Below are positions 44,351 to 56,360 of a stretch of 64,000 nt of DNA, one piece after another. The notes beneath the pieces are model-generated. The model did not search any database. It was not told the origin of the DNA and worked only from the letters and a program-made list of their open reading frames with translations. A program made the position numbers and the translations under genes. Source of the stretch: Doryteuthis pealeii (lineage: Eukaryota; Mollusca; Cephalopoda; Myopsida; Loliginidae); NCBI GenBank assembly GCA_023376005.1, contig CM042162.1, forward strand, positions 88,831,425-88,895,424, in the 5' to 3' direction. Position 1 is the first letter of the stretch. Each line of letters opens with the position of its first letter.

Positions 44351-44926
44351 GTCACTGTTGGCAAAGGGTTATCGTTGAAGGGAACAGGCTTGGTAGTAAA
44401 AATGTTCTTTAATTGTAAGCGACATCTGGTGGCGTCTCATGGTATTCAATGACTTGGTTAAGAATTCAATTTGAAGATAACATTTTCTGGATTTCTCAGC
44501 GCGCCACCTAGCGTTAAAAAAAAAAGAAGCAGAATAGAATTCATGTTTAATTACTTGCGCTTGCAAATAAAAACAAAATCAACCATGGCATTGAGAAGGT
44601 GAGGAATATTTGTTCATCTTTTTTTTGGGGGGGGGCGGAGGGGGGGCGGAAGGGGGGGGGGGTTAAGAGAAGATATTCCACCCAACCCCTCCTCGAAAAG
44701 TAATTCAATGATTGTAATCTGAGAACGCCACGCGTAAGAATTGAAACGTAATTTTTCTTCTTTTTTCTTTTTCTTTTTCTTTTTCTTTCTTTCTTTTTCT
44801 TTTTGAAATGTTGAGAGGATTTTAATGTCTTTAACGATATCTGACACAGTTAATAAGGTTTTATCTCTAGTCAAATATTCAACACGCGAAAATGATTAAC
44901 ACCAGCATTAGCACCAGCATCATCAA
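44351..44926. other. no gene; G-rich and T-rich runs
   Basis: A G-rich tract at 44625-44663 and a CTTTTT-type tract at 44757-44805. Nothing else. Confidence 0.5.
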
Positions 44927-45148
44927 CTAATGCTGACAGCACGGATTTCCTCTCTTTCTATTTCCCCGCGCTGTTGGCTGGTGCTGTAGAATGCAACGTA
45001 AAATACACGTCCTACCCAGTGGATCGAATGGATCAGATGCTAAAATGTCATGCTCGTGTACCACCATATGTCTCTTAAGATCAGAAGCCGATTGACAAAG
45101 TTTGTGACAGTTTGTACCTGTCATATTGTTTCTTCCCGTAGTGTACAT
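44927..45148 (-). pseudogene. degenerate C2H2 zinc-finger-like fragment
   Basis: The frame contains NCHKLCQSASDLKRHMVVHEHD. A C-x12-H-x3-H spacing is kept but the first cysteine is missing. Similar fingers occur at the ends of retroelement proteins, so it is more likely a transposon relic than a host gene. Confidence 0.35.
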
Positions 45149-45174
45149 GAATTGTCTCCGATGGATCTACTGAC

Positions 45175-45178
<4 letters not shown>

Positions 45179-45214
<36 letters not shown>
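45179..45214. repeat. (TA)n microsatellite
   Basis: TA run. Confidence 0.95.
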
Positions 45215-45217
<3 letters not shown>

Positions 45218-45884
45218 TAAAGAAATTACAAAAGACTTAGAGATTTAGCCTTACAGTCTATTTCAGAGAGCTTAGACAAATAGTCTAAATCTCCCGACTC
45301 ATCAGATGCGAATGATGAAATTTTGTATTACTTTAAAGGCATTTGAAAATTCCCTATTCAACTAATTTGAAAAAAGCAACGGAAATTAGGAAGGATTTAT
45401 AAATTTTGTAATAAAATTATTTAAAATCTATATATATTTTTTTTTTAATTTTTATATATAAAGTAAGATAGTTAAGAAAGAAGTAAAGTTTTTAAATTTT
45501 AGGATAAAATTAGGGAATTTCGCCTGGTGACGAACTTTGAATATTCTTTCTTTTTTCTAATCTGTCAAAATAATGGATACAGTTAAGAGATACATTTTTG
45601 CTGACCAAGTTTTTTTGTGGCGGAAGTGAAACTACAACATAAAATGTTTTTCTTTTTTTGCAACATCAAGGATTTCATTTGGAATTCATATCACAGGACT
45701 ATAAAATTCTAAAAATTTTTTAAAAATATATAAATAAAAATCTGTTTTCAAATGCCTTTAAATTAATACAAAATTTCATCATTCGCATCTGATGAGTCGG
45801 GAGATTTAGACACTTTGTCTAAGCTCCCTGAAATAAACTATAAAGCTAAATCTCTAAGTCTTTTGCTATTTCTTTACTTATATA
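45213..45884. mobile_element. fold-back element with hammerhead-like cores in both arms
   Basis: Inverted arms of about 138 bp (45213-45352 and 45746-45884) flank ~395 bp without coding content. Each arm holds CTGATGA (45305-45299 minus; 45789-45795 plus), then a long hairpin (GGGAG, TTTAGAC paired with GTCTAAG, CTCCC) and GAAA (45264-45261; 45830-45833). No complementary helix I was found. Confidence 0.65.
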
Positions 45885-45989
45885 TTTGCTCTGTGACTCT
45901 AACATTAAGAGCACACATTAAGCTCTCAAACTGCGACTTGGTTTTTTTAAAATAAAACTCTTGTGTCGTAAGGAAGATTTCTTCTCTGG

Positions 45990-45997
45990 ACTTTTGG

Positions 45998-46054
<57 letters not shown>

Positions 46055-46065
46055 TATATATATTG
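45990..46065. repeat. (TA)n microsatellite
   Basis: TA-rich run. Confidence 0.95.
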
Positions 46066-46199
46066 TGGATAACATATTATTATATGCTCCCAAACTCGGT
46101 AGACCTCATTAGGGGTGACTTAAATTAACTTTCACTGCCAGCATATATAAAGCAATGATCGTCTGTAAACAGACTGGATCTCTCAGGTGATCGTAAAAT

Positions 46200-46370
46200 A
46201 TATAAACAAACGTATGTATTTAATAGTTTAAACACCACACAGTTACGGCAGCTGCCAAATGGACGAGAGACAAAAAGTCAGTCGGATTTCGATCCTGGCC
46301 ATAGGTAGTCGTTGTGTCTAGCCACATTGAAGAGGCGTGAAACGCCGAAACACGGTGTCTGTAGATGACT

Positions 46371-46375
<5 letters not shown>
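46200..46375 (+). mobile_element. tRNA-hammerhead SINE family E, copy E1
   Basis: B-box-like GGATTTCGATCCTGG (about 46285), then TGTCTAGCCACA, the hammerhead fold and a (TA)n tail. The A-box end of the head is poorly preserved. A second copy on the opposite strand (57063-57200) keeps the head better. Confidence 0.65.
46322..46364 (+). ncRNA. hammerhead ribozyme, core mutated
   Basis: Helix I CCACA (46322-46326) with TGTAG (46360-46364), one mismatch. The core reads TTGAAGA (46327-46333), so C3 is T. Helix II GGCGT / ACGCC with loop GAA (46334-46346), GAA (46347-46349). Helix III ACA / TGT (46350-46358). H17 is C (46359), triplet GUC. C3 pairs with G8 in the active site, so this copy should be inactive or very slow. 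Confidence 0.75.
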
Positions 46376-46412
<37 letters not shown>

Positions 46413-46484
46413 TCACAGAACGTTAGTTGAGAGAAATAGGAAAAGTTGTGGATAATTTATCTAAAGTGCGCTGACTGCCCCTTT

Positions 46485-46635
46485 GAAAAAGGATACCCTT
46501 CCAATGGAGCCACCTGTTAACCGTGGTTGCTGAACAGTAATGCTTAAGGGCGGAATCTTGGTGGATGAGCAGTCCATGACATACAACACTCCATTTTATC
46601 CCTTATTGGGGCTAACAGGCAGTCAGAGAGATATT
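46485..46635 (-). mobile_element. family C fragment, copy C12
   Basis: CAATGGAGCCACCTGTTAACC and GATGAGCAGTCCATGAC blocks. Confidence 0.6.
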
Positions 46636-46639
46636 TATA

Positions 46640-46856
46640 AGTAAAGTCATTGGGGTGGCCTAAAGCCGGTATCAGCCAGCCTATCCCTTTTCACGAGTGT
46701 TAGACCAAGGAGATTGATTTGTCGTCTGTGGTGGGCGCCACACCTACCAACAACTTTTCACTTTACCGCATATATTACTTATACACAGTTGATAAGGGCC
46801 GATATCGAACCCTGAATCTTGATGGTTCACTAGTAGGACACTTTACCGACTGAGAA
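46640..46856 (-). mobile_element. SINE family A, copy A4
   Basis: Minus-strand copy with decayed head (TTCTCAGTCGGTAAAGTG at the right end). Confidence 0.75.
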
Positions 46857-47299
46857 AAACTGCCAGTTGTTATTTGCCATGGACTTCTGATGTAATTTTG
46901 TTTTAAGTTAATTGATTTTTATTTAAAAATGGTTTTAAAAAGTATCTATTAATGAGGACTAATAATATTTTTGTAATATTTAAACTGAAGGAAGTTTTAA
47001 GATGTATCTAAAGAAATTGGATAATTCTTAAATATCTAAATTTGCTAATTGCCAATATTTGCCAGGGGCAATATAAATATTATAGAATTATTACACTAGG
47101 AATTTTAGATAAGACAAAATATATTTCAAATTTATATCATAATTTTCTGGCTTCATAAAATATGACTTAAACCAACTATATTAGATTATTTTAAAAATAA
47201 TATTTCAATCAGTTTTTCAGCAGAGGAAGATATTTTGAAATGATATTCATTTTTTTCTACTTAGAATATTAATTAAATTAAGTACAGTGAAAACATTGA
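46857..47299. other. AT-rich, no feature recognised
   Basis: No supported gene or repeat. Confidence 0.5.
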
Positions 47300-47328
47300 A
47301 AAATATAAGACGTAATACTACTCCTACT

Positions 47329-49167
47329 ATATCATTCATTGGCAATTCAGTCTCGAAAGACTATGATAAAAGATTGTGTGTGCCCCTGAAATTGCAGCAC
47401 CTCCTGTGACTATGAAGTCCGATGTTTGAGAAACATTCTCGACCACAGATTTTTCATTTGTAGGTTGTCCCTGTTGTGATACTATGGTTGAAGACGAACA
47501 TGGGCAGAATAAATAAATGAATAAGAAAGGGAATAGGTTAAAGCCAAAGATTAGGTCGTAAAGTTTAAAGATACTTGTACGACCACCATGAAATGGGACC
47601 ACTTGATGATAATATCTTAGGCAAAAAGGATTTTTAGGAGAAAATCTCTTTTGAAAAAATTAATGGTCAACGTATTGAAGCCGTAGTGTCTGAAAAAATA
47701 TTTAAGTACTTTAATTTTAAGGGTTAATGGCGACTAGAAGTCGGCGATTTATTTAAGTGCTGGCCCTTTGTGTGGTCCGGAGAAGATGGTTGGGGAAAGG
47801 GGGATTGGACATAAATACAACTAAACTCGAGCATTAAGGCAGTTAGAACCCGGGGTTCGAAGGGTTAAGTTCGCCAGTAGGGATAGCAGTAATAGCCAGT
47901 TGGATAGACAGCGAAAGCATCACACACACTCTTCTTCCATCCGTGTCTTGTTTACACTTGTAGTTGTTGTTTTGTTTTTTAATCCTTGTGAGCCTGTTTT
48001 TCTGACTCGTGCCTTAAATTCGGCCAGCACATAATTCACAACGTTGGGGTCTAGACAAGTACATCGAAAGAGCAGAGTGCAGAACAGGTCTTCTCACACT
48101 GTAGATGATGATGTTCCGATGCTTTGTTGCCGTTGCTTTCTTATGGACCTCTTAGCTTCATGATGTTGTATCAGGGTGACTTCTGACATGTACAGTCCTC
48201 TATGGAGATTCTGCCGACACCGAGGGCGGTCTTGAGCAAATTTTCCCAGCTGGAAGGGACAATGCCAAAGCACCTGATATCATTTTTGCAGACATCCTTG
48301 AATCGCAGTAGGGGGCGAGCAATCTGTCTTTTACCAGATGTTAGCTCTCCATACAGGATGTTTTTCGGGATTCGTCCATCATCCATCCGACGTACATGAC
48401 CCAACCATCGGAGACGACGTTGTCTCAGTAGAGAGTACAGGCTGGGGAGTTGAGCTCTCTCTAGGACTGCTGTGTTAGTAATCCTGTCCCTCCAGGTGAT
48501 GCCCAGTACATGTCTAAGGCAGTGGAGGTAGAAGGTATTTAGCCGCCGCTCTTGGTGGGAGTATAAGGTCCATGTTTCACTTCCATACATGAGGGTGCTG
48601 ATAACACATGCCCTATACACTTGTACCTTTGTACGGATAGTGAGCTTGCTGTTGTCCCACACTCTTGTTGTGAGCTTCACAAAAGTTGAGGCAGCTTTTC
48701 CGATCCGGCAACTGAGTTCAGCATCAAGTGACAGGTTGTCGGTGATGGTGGACCCAAGGTAGGTGAAGGTGTTTACGGCTTCCAGGGTGTAGCTGTTGAT
48801 GGTGATGGAGGGAAGATTTCCAGTTCCCTGACCCATCGTCTTGGTTTTCTTTATACTAATAGTCAGGCTGAAGTCCTGGCAGGCTTGGGTGAACTGGTCC
48901 ATGAGTGTTTGCAGGTGCTCCTGAGAGTGTGCTACCACTGCTGCATCATCAGCAAATAGCATGTCCCGAATGACAAATTGCTTGACCTTTGTTTTTGCTT
49001 TTAGACGGCTGAGATTCAACAGATTTCCATCTGTCCTTGTGTGAAGGTAGACTCCTTCTGTTGATTTACCAAAAGCCTGGCGCAGAAGGAGGGAAAAGAA
49101 GATCCCAAACAGAGTGGGTACCAACACGCATCCCTGCTTGACACCACGACGAATACTGAAAATATAT
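47329..49167 (-). mobile_element. 5'-truncated non-LTR retrotransposon (RTE-like)
   Basis: Bounded by direct repeats of about 28 bp (ATATAAGACGTAATACTACT, within 47300-47328 and 49168-49196), a long target duplication. Contains the 3' half of a reverse transcriptase frame and ~800 bp of 3' untranslated sequence ending AATTGCCAATGAATGATATA on the minus strand. No poly(A) tail, as is common for RTE-type elements that end in short repeats. Confidence 0.8.
48171..49151 (-). pseudogene. non-LTR reverse transcriptase, C-terminal half
   Basis: The frame enters the element at about residue 42 of an open frame that starts upstream in flanking DNA. GVKQGCVLVPTLF (residues 45-57) is the strand-turn region of motif 4/B. 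MLFADDAAVVAHS (106-118) is the catalytic FADD box. Then TYLGSTITD (thumb) and RLRWLGHVRRMDDGRIPK near the C terminus follow, as in RTE-type proteins often annotated in invertebrates. The endonuclease and RT motifs 0-3 are lost to 5' truncation. The remaining frame has no internal stop, so the insertion is fairly young. Clade placement is from memory of motif style and is less certain. Confidence 0.85.
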
Positions 49168-49214
49168 GAAAAAATATAAGACGTAATACTACTCCTAAAT
49201 ATATATATATATCT

Positions 49215-49855
49215 TATCTTATTATAATGGAGATTGTGGGTTTGTCTATCTGTAACCGAAACTATATTACTATACAAGTCACAATTCCTTTAGTTATTTA
49301 CATCATATTCTCCATGATTTTATTTTTATTTAAACCTCAATTATTAATAAAATTGTTTTACATTACTTACACTGTTGACCATATCTACATACTAATAACA
49401 TGCAATTGTATTTATATATACAACAAAATAGAGGTTTACACTATGAATGGGAAGGCTAATTTGCATATTGATCTTAAAAAATTGATTTTAATAAATATAT
49501 GCTTAATATTATTGATTTCTAATTGTTTGGTTTTATCTTATTGAATATGAGCAAAAATCTCTTCAATAAATCTTAAAAGAAATCCCTTAACAAGAAGAAA
49601 TAACTGTAATATTATTCTTTACTTCCTATTTTAACTAAACAGTTTAATTAGGAAAATTTACCAATGAAAGACGGGAGTAAGGGAAAATGATGGAAGAGTT
49701 AGTTTCAAAGTTGTTCTATTTTTCAATCATACCCCCTCTGTTCAAAATCTTTTTATCTACATTCTTATTCAGTTTCATTAGCCTTTCTAATTTAATATCA
49801 TATTTTATTATACAATTTAACTAAAATATTTGCACCCGCAGGGTGCATATATTTG

Positions 49856-49858
<3 letters not shown>
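49215..49858 (+). mobile_element. Helitron-like element copy G3
   Basis: Plus orientation: ATAATGGAGATTGTGGG start, body with TTTAAACCTCAATTATTAAT, 3' hairpin TGCACCC-GCA-GGGTGCA (49831-49847), then ATATTTGCTA, where CTAG has become CTAT. It gives the empty-site sequence for the fold-back in G2. Confidence 0.55.

Positions 49859-49912
<54 letters not shown>
49859..49912. repeat. (TA)n microsatellite
   Basis: TA run. Confidence 0.95.
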
Positions 49913-49914
<2 letters not shown>

Positions 49915-49920
49915 AAAATA

Positions 49921-50057
49921 AAATAGAAATTAGAAGGCTATTGACAATGCAACTGAAAAATGATCGTTGATGAAATTAATGTTTATTTACCTGTTTAAAC
50001 AGGTAAATAAATATCGTTTTTCCATTGCATTGTCAATAGCCTTCTAATTTCTATTTT
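49921..50057. repeat. long inverted repeat (hairpin)
   Basis: Outer arms AATAGAAATTAGAAGGCTAT and its complement, inner arms TTTATTTACCTGTTT / AAACAGGTAAATAAA meeting at 49996, with ~20 bp unmatched in the left arm. Confidence 0.8.
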
Positions 50058-50059
50058 TT

Positions 50060-50339
50060 TTTTTGTTTGTTTGTTTGTTTTGTTTGTGTGTGTGTGTGTA
50101 ACCTAAGCCTACATTAATTTGACAAGACAACACGGTGAGGATCTCTTTCGTTATTCAGCAATTTAACCTTTAACCTTTTCTATTATTATCCTAAGGCTCC
50201 TTTATCCGTAATAATATGTAGTGAGCTGTGATTAGATGAGGTCATGGGTCAGAAGAATGGCCACTCGGTTAAAATTGAAATCTTTTAATCTAGCACATAA
50301 ACACGACACCTTCGACTGTTCCGTACTCATAAAACCTCA
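50060..50339. other. no feature recognised
   Basis: T/G-rich start (TTTG and TG repeats), then unique sequence. Confidence 0.5.
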
Positions 50340-50880
50340 TTGGTTATATACACAATAGTGAAATAATTCATTCTCAATGCATTATACAATTTTGTTTATA
50401 AACTCATGTTTTTCTATTTAACCCATAGATAGGACCCTAACAGGTACTACCACTCCGGTCAGAGTGGACCAGGGAACAATGGTGATGAAGGGGTGCTCCA
50501 CATTCCCCAAACCTCCAAAACTGGAACCTCACCATCAGATAGAGTTTAACGTCATTCCTAGGACATGTAGACCCGCAGTCACCGCCTTCTAGCACCCATA
50601 TGATAAAAAGGGGTTGGGGCAATCATATAGGTACTAGGGCTTGACGTGACCAGCCGATTGGTCGGTGGGGGCCTCTCCGACCGCCCGTCTCGCCCAAGAT
50701 AGGGCCGAAGTGGAGTATTTCAAGTCAGGAACTGCTCATCCACCTGTGCTCTATCCTTAAGCATCATGGGTAGCCAACCACGGCCAACAGGTGGCCCCAT
50801 TGGGGAAGTCTTATCGCTCTGCAGAGTTGCAGTCGGTGAATTCTAACTCCCCAGCTGACAGGGCGGCCTTCTCTTGTTGG
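50340..50880 (+). mobile_element. family C element, copy C13
   Basis: Nearly full internal sequence from the CATAGATAGGACCCTAACAGG block to CAGCTGACAGGGCGGC. The terminal GGCATATC block is missing. Confidence 0.75.
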
Positions 50881-51093
50881 TTCTTCATTTTTAACTAAGG
50901 GTATGCCTTTAAGTCATGTAATAACTAATCAACAAGACTTATGGCGTTGATTAAATTTTATTTGCCCGTTTCTAACTCATCGCGGGGAGTCATAACCGAG
51001 GAGGGACACGTCTGTTCCACCTGAGGTCTGGCTGCAAACTGACTAACTAACCAAATCACGTTACATGCGAGATTACCGCTATTACCAATGGAT

Positions 51094-51268
51094 ACAACTA
51101 AGCGTATGACTACCACAGGCATATGTGCAGCAAAGTAAGAAACTGGTGGTAGGTGTGGCGCTCCACCTCAGATGCCAAAAAACATCTACTTGGTCTAGCG
51201 CTATTGAAAACGGGATATACTCCCTCGTTGATTGGTTGATACCGACTTTAAGCCACCCCGACGACTTA
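51094..51268 (+). mobile_element. SINE family A, copy A5 (5'-truncated)
   Basis: Body from CAACTAAGCGTATGAC to CCCCGACGACTTA and a short TA tail. No tRNA head. Confidence 0.75.
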
Positions 51269-51279
51269 TATATATATAC

Positions 51280-51563
51280 ATACAGTACTTTGTTTGGGAA
51301 TTACATAGGCTAGAAATCGTCAATAATCAAGCGCCCTTGATGTCGTCTATGCCACCATGAATTATGCTGTTATATTTTTCTCATGAAGAAAACAGGGAAG
51401 AAAAAAGGACATGCTAAACAGAAGAAAATAACAAGAAAGAAACAAAGTAGTAGGGAAAATATAGGGAGAGGGGTGAGCATGCGGAAGTGATAACGCTAAT
51501 CTGTGTCAATCGAACATAGAGAAAAGATGAAAAGAAGGAAAGCAGAAGAAAAGACTGAGAGAG

Positions 51564-51601
<38 letters not shown>

Positions 51602-51945
51602 AGTTAAATCAAGATTATTATACTTATTACATATTGAAGTATTTAGCAATAGCTGTTAAGTAAACATATCAAACACTGTAATAATTAAATTATCATACTG
51701 TAGTGTATCCACAGGTCCTGCTGGTACTGATTATTGCGCTCAAGCTCAAATCCTTTACGATAATCGTTAACGGTTGAAGGATCGTTCAACACTTTTAGCC
51801 GCTTTTATTTTTATCACAGATTTCTGATCTTAATTGATGGTGAAGTAAATTTCTCCACTTGGAATCAAAGAATAATGAAAAATAAGGACTAGAAAAAAAA
51901 ATGATTATAATTTTTGCTAAATTATCGTAGCACTAAAAAAACACC
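51280..51945. other. no gene; (GA)n at 51558-51600
   Basis: Purine-rich sequence with a GA run; no supported gene. Confidence 0.5.
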
Positions 51946-51949
51946 ACCC

Positions 51950-52460
51950 TCTGCGGAGGGATAAGACTCGCCCAATGGGGCAACCTGGTGTTTGAGCAGT
52001 CCATGACTTGCAATATTACAATTTGGCCCTATCTTGGGCTAGACGGGCGGTCGGAGAGGTACCCTCCGATCAATCGGCTGGTCAGGTCAAGCCCTAGCAC
52101 CTGTAATTTTCCCAACCATATTGCCCTTATGGCAAGCCTCAACCCTTTTTATCATATGGGTGCTAGAAGGTCTACGTGTCCAGGGAATGACGTTAAAATC
52201 TATCTGATGGTGAGGTTCCAGGTTTGGAGGTTTGGGAAATGTTGAACACTCCTTCATCACCATTGCTCCCTGGTCCTCTCTGACCCGGAGTGGTATTACC
52301 TGTTAGGGTCACATCTATGGGTTAAATAGAAAAATGTGTTTATAAAAAAAACATTGAGTCTCCATAAAGATTGGCTTTATTTCAAAACTTTACCAGCATT
52401 AAATAACCCACTTAGGTTGATATGCCTCAAAACAAACCAAACTAAACCAAACCACTAAAA
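51950..52460 (-). mobile_element. family C element, copy C14
   Basis: Minus-strand copy ending GATATGCCTCAAAAC and an (AAACC)n-like run. Confidence 0.75.
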
Positions 52461-52604
52461 ACAACTTTAACAGCTTTTTTTTTAAATGGCAAAAAAGAAA
52501 AATAACTATTTAAAAAGTGTGAACAAATTTTGAAATTATTCCAATTCTTTAAAGAAATTACACGAAAAACAAAAAACAAAAACAATGCAATAAAATTATA
52601 TAAT

Positions 52605-54350
52605 TTCCAATGCATTTTTATAGAAAAGATGTTTTCTAATGGATTTTCATAATAAAAATCATTTCAAATTCATTTTGTTAGTAAAAATCTTTCCCAATGC
52701 ATTTTCATAGTAAAAATCTTTCCCAATGCATTTTCATAGTAAAAATCTTTCCCAATGCATTTTCATAGTAAAAATCTTTCCCAATACATTTTCATAGTAA
52801 AAATCTTTCCCAATGCATTGTCATAGTAAAAATCTTTCCCAATGCATTGTCATAGTAAAAATCTTTCCCAATGCATTTTCATAGTAAAAATCTTTCCCAA
52901 TGCATTTCATAGTAAAAATCATTTCCAATGCATTTCATAGTAAAAATCTTTCCCAATGCATTGTCATTGTAAAAATCTTTCCCAATGCATTGTCATAGTA
53001 AAAATCTTTCCCAATACATTTTCATAGTAAAAATCTTTCCCAATGCATTGTCATAGTAAAAAATCTTTCCAATGCATTGTCATAGTTAAAAAATCTTTCC
53101 AATGCATTTTTCACAGTAAAAATCTTTTCCAATATTTCATAGTAAAAATCTTTCCAATGAATTTTCATAGTAAAAATCTTTCCCAATGCATTTTCATAGT
53201 AAAAATCTTTCCAATGCATTTCATAGTAAAAATCTTTCCAATGCATTTTCATAGTAAAAAATTTCCAATGCATTTTCATAGTTTCCAATGCATAGTAAAA
53301 ATCTTTCCCAATGAATTTTTCATAGTAAAAATCTTTCCCAATGCATTTTCATAGTAAAAATCTTTCCCAATGCATTTCATAGTAAAAATCATTTCCCAAT
53401 GCATTTTCATAGTAAAAATCTTTCCCAATGCATTTTCATAGTAAAAATCTTCCCAATGCATTTTCATAGTAAAAATCTTTCCCAATATTTTCATAGTTAA
53501 AAATCTTTCCCGATGCATTTTCATAGTAAAAATCTTTCCCAATGAATTTTCATAGTAAAAATCTTTCCCAATGCATTTTCATAGTAAAAATCTTTCCCAA
53601 TGCATTTTCATAGTAAAAATCTTTCCCAATGCATTTTCATAGTAAAAATCTTTCCCAATGCATTTTCATAGTAAAAATCATTTCCAATGTATTTTCATAG
53701 TAATAATCATGTCTAATGCATTTTATAGTAATAATAACCTTTAATACATTTTCATAGTAAAAATGTATTAAAGGTTATTATTACTATAAAATGCATTAGA
53801 CATGATTATTACTTTCAAAATTCATTGGAAATGATATTAATACTAAAAATCGTTCTCAATGACTTTTTATCGTAAAATAAATCCAAATGCATTTTTATAG
53901 CACAAATCATTTTCTTTGCATTTTCATAGTAAAAATAATTTTCTTATCACTTCATAGTAAAATTCATTTCCAATGCATTTTTATAGTACAAAATCATTTC
54001 CAATGCATTTTTATAGTGAAAATCATTTCCAATGCATTTTTATAGTACAAAATCATTTCCAATGCATTTTTATAGTGAAAATCATTTCCAGTGCATTTTT
54101 ATAGTACAAAATCATTTCCAATGCATTTTTATAGTGAAAATCATTTCCAGTGCATTTGTATAGTAAAATAACTCCCAATGCATTTTTATAGTAAATATTA
54201 TTTTCAATGCATTCTTAGAGTAAAAATGACTTTAAAATGTATTTTTATAGTGAGAATACTTTTCAATGTCTTTTTTTTAAACTAAAAATCATTCCTGGTT
54301 CATTTTGACATTAAAAGTCATTTCCAATGCATTTTTATAGTAAAAATAAT
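52605..54350 (+). repeat. 29-bp minisatellite array
   Basis: Unit AATGCATTTTCATAGTAAAA then ATCTTTCCC, about 55-60 copies. Units after 53820 are a diverged type with TTTTTATAGTACAAAATC. Short frames (KIFTMKMHWE-type repeats) are not genes. Confidence 0.9.
53699..53813. repeat. palindrome inside the minisatellite
   Basis: Arms 53699-53752 and 53760-53813 (54 bp) are essentially perfect reverse complements around CATAGTA-like sequence. It lies at the boundary between the two unit types. Confidence 0.85.
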
Positions 54351-54670
54351 TGAAAATTATAAAAATTAAAATAAGAAAACCTTGAAGGAATTTTGAAAAA
54401 GAAATGCGAATTAGAAATTCGAAAGGAATTTGATGAGGTTATTTTTAAAAAGCCTTGAAGACTAAATTAGAACAAACAATATTATTGAGTTTGGAGATGA
54501 AGCTGATGTTGGTGGGAGAATTGATGTTGTTGTTGACTGTGCTAAAAGCATTTGAGTGGGTTGGTGGGTGTGTTGCGTGGGGGGTAAGGATGCTGAAGTT
54601 AGAGATAGCAATGAATGTAATATCAAGAAGAAATACAATATTGTAAAAAATGATATCAAGAAGGATATTT
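54351..54670. other. no feature recognised
   Basis: Short opposing frames without domains; no supported gene. Confidence 0.5.
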
Positions 54671-54673
54671 TAA

Positions 54674-55440
54674 AGGTTGGTTGGGTTTAACGGCATGTCA
54701 AACCCATTGGGTTATTTTATGCAAAATACATTTTTGTTTTATTCATTGTTGATGGATACTCAATTTGTTTTAAACACAATGTTTCTATTTAACCCATAGA
54801 TGGAACTCTAACAGATACTACCATTTCGGGTCAAGTGGACCTGGGATTAATGCTGATAAAGGGGTTTTCTACATTCCCCAGACCTCCAGAACTGGAACCT
54901 CACCATCAGAGAGTTTATTTGTCTCATACCCCACCTGTATGGACTGGGCACAAGGACTCGTTTTAACGTGGGCCCACCCACAAGCCGAAGCAAATGGGTG
55001 GGAGAGAACAAAAATTGCGTCAATCCCTTCGGCATTCTCCCTCAAGGGGGCACCTCAGGCACTGGGCCATAAACACAGCCCTGCCCCTTTAAGTCAAGGG
55101 GACAGGTATTGCCAGGGGGAATAGCCCCCTGGGATCGACGCTATTAATTTAACACAACTCACCGGTCCAGTGGCCGAAGCACACCGGACCCCCGTTCCGA
55201 AGGATGGTTTGAGATTGCCTCGCCATCAGAGAGTTTAACATCATACGCAGCACATGAAGAACCTCAGCCCCGACCTTCTAGCACAAAAGGTTGGGGCTTG
55301 CCATAAGGGCAATACGGTTGGGACAATCATATAGTTGCTATGGCTTGCCTTGACCAGCCGATTGTTTTTTGCTTGTTTTATTTGTTTGTTTCTGTTTTTT
55401 TTCTGAGCTCATTGACATGCCGTAGAATCTAAGAAACTAA
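54674..55440 (+). mobile_element. family C element, copy C15, with nested family L
   Basis: Start block TTTAACGGCATGTCAAACCC to about 54920, then a family L copy, then family C again (ATCAGAGAGTTTAACATCAT onward). The block CCATCAGAGAGTTTA occurs on both sides of the insert, consistent with a target duplication. Confidence 0.65.
54935..55150 (-). mobile_element. family L GC-rich repeat, copy L4
   Basis: Reverse complement of L1-L3 (GTGGGCCCACCCACAAGCC, CCCCCTGGGATCGACG). Confidence 0.7.
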
Positions 55441-55469
55441 ACAAAATAAATAACAATGACTATGCTGCA

Positions 55470-55915
55470 ACATAGAATATTAATTAACACAGCTTAATGC
55501 CTCCACCCCAGCTATGGTTAGCAGAATTGAGAACAGGATAGCCGTGGACTGAATACAGGGTTAGGTTCAAAGTTCCGTGATGGCTCCCGATTACAAGAAG
55601 GTTCTCGATTACGACAAGAAGGTTCCCGAGTTCGAAAAGAAGTTCGAAAAGAAGGTTCGAGTCCGAGAAGGTTTCCAAGTCCGACAAGAAATACCTGAAG
55701 AAGGTCGGAGGGCACATCGGCCGAAACGTTGTACAGATAACAATGAAGATAAAGAATGTTCCCGAGTTCGAAAAGAAGGTTCCCGAGTCCGACGAGAAAT
55801 ACCAGAAGAAGTCCGGAGGGCACATCGACCGAAACGTTGTACATATAACAATGAAGATGAGAACAATAGTCCGAATAACACAGATAATACTAATCATCAA
55901 GCCTCATCTCATTTC
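55470..55915 (+). mobile_element. SINE family D, copy D4, with duplicated core
   Basis: Body, TTCCCGAGTTCGA-type minisatellite and two hammerhead-like cores: CTGAAGA (55695-55701) with GAAA (55723-55726), and a diverged second core at 55803-55834. The segment of about 115 bp from minisatellite to core is tandemly duplicated. The tRNA head is mostly lost. Confidence 0.65.
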
Positions 55916-56360
55916 TTGGAAATAGTTATCTGTTGTGTAAACTTCAGAATAAATATAACAACACTTTAATCAACTAAAAATGAAGAAAAAAGAAAAGAAA
56001 ATCTCGTCTTATTATATCCCAGAAAACTAATGTGGTGTTGTTCTTGTCAATAAATTTTACAAGTGAAATCCTAGGCGCTAATTAAGATTGATAAAGGTAG
56101 AATAAGAAGAAAAACATCTTTAAAATGCCTTGTAGCTAATTAAGATACGACCAAATGTCGTGTAAATTGAGATGGAAAAGAAAAGAAAAACAGATATAAT
56201 AATAAAATCCTATCTTGAGATATTGCAAAGTTATTACAATGTTATGAAAGTGACAAAATACAGGATAAATACCCCCGGGTATCTAAATGCGAATTAATAA
56301 AGCCACGAAGGAAAAAATACGTTTTTAAAACAAAAATGAGCAATAATCCAGGATGCTTGG
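55916..56360. other. no feature recognised
   Basis: AT-rich; no supported gene. Confidence 0.5.

Noticed and set aside
47336..47602. 88-residue minus-strand frame as a host gene
   Set aside because: It lies in the 3' untranslated part of the LINE insertion and has no homologous domain.
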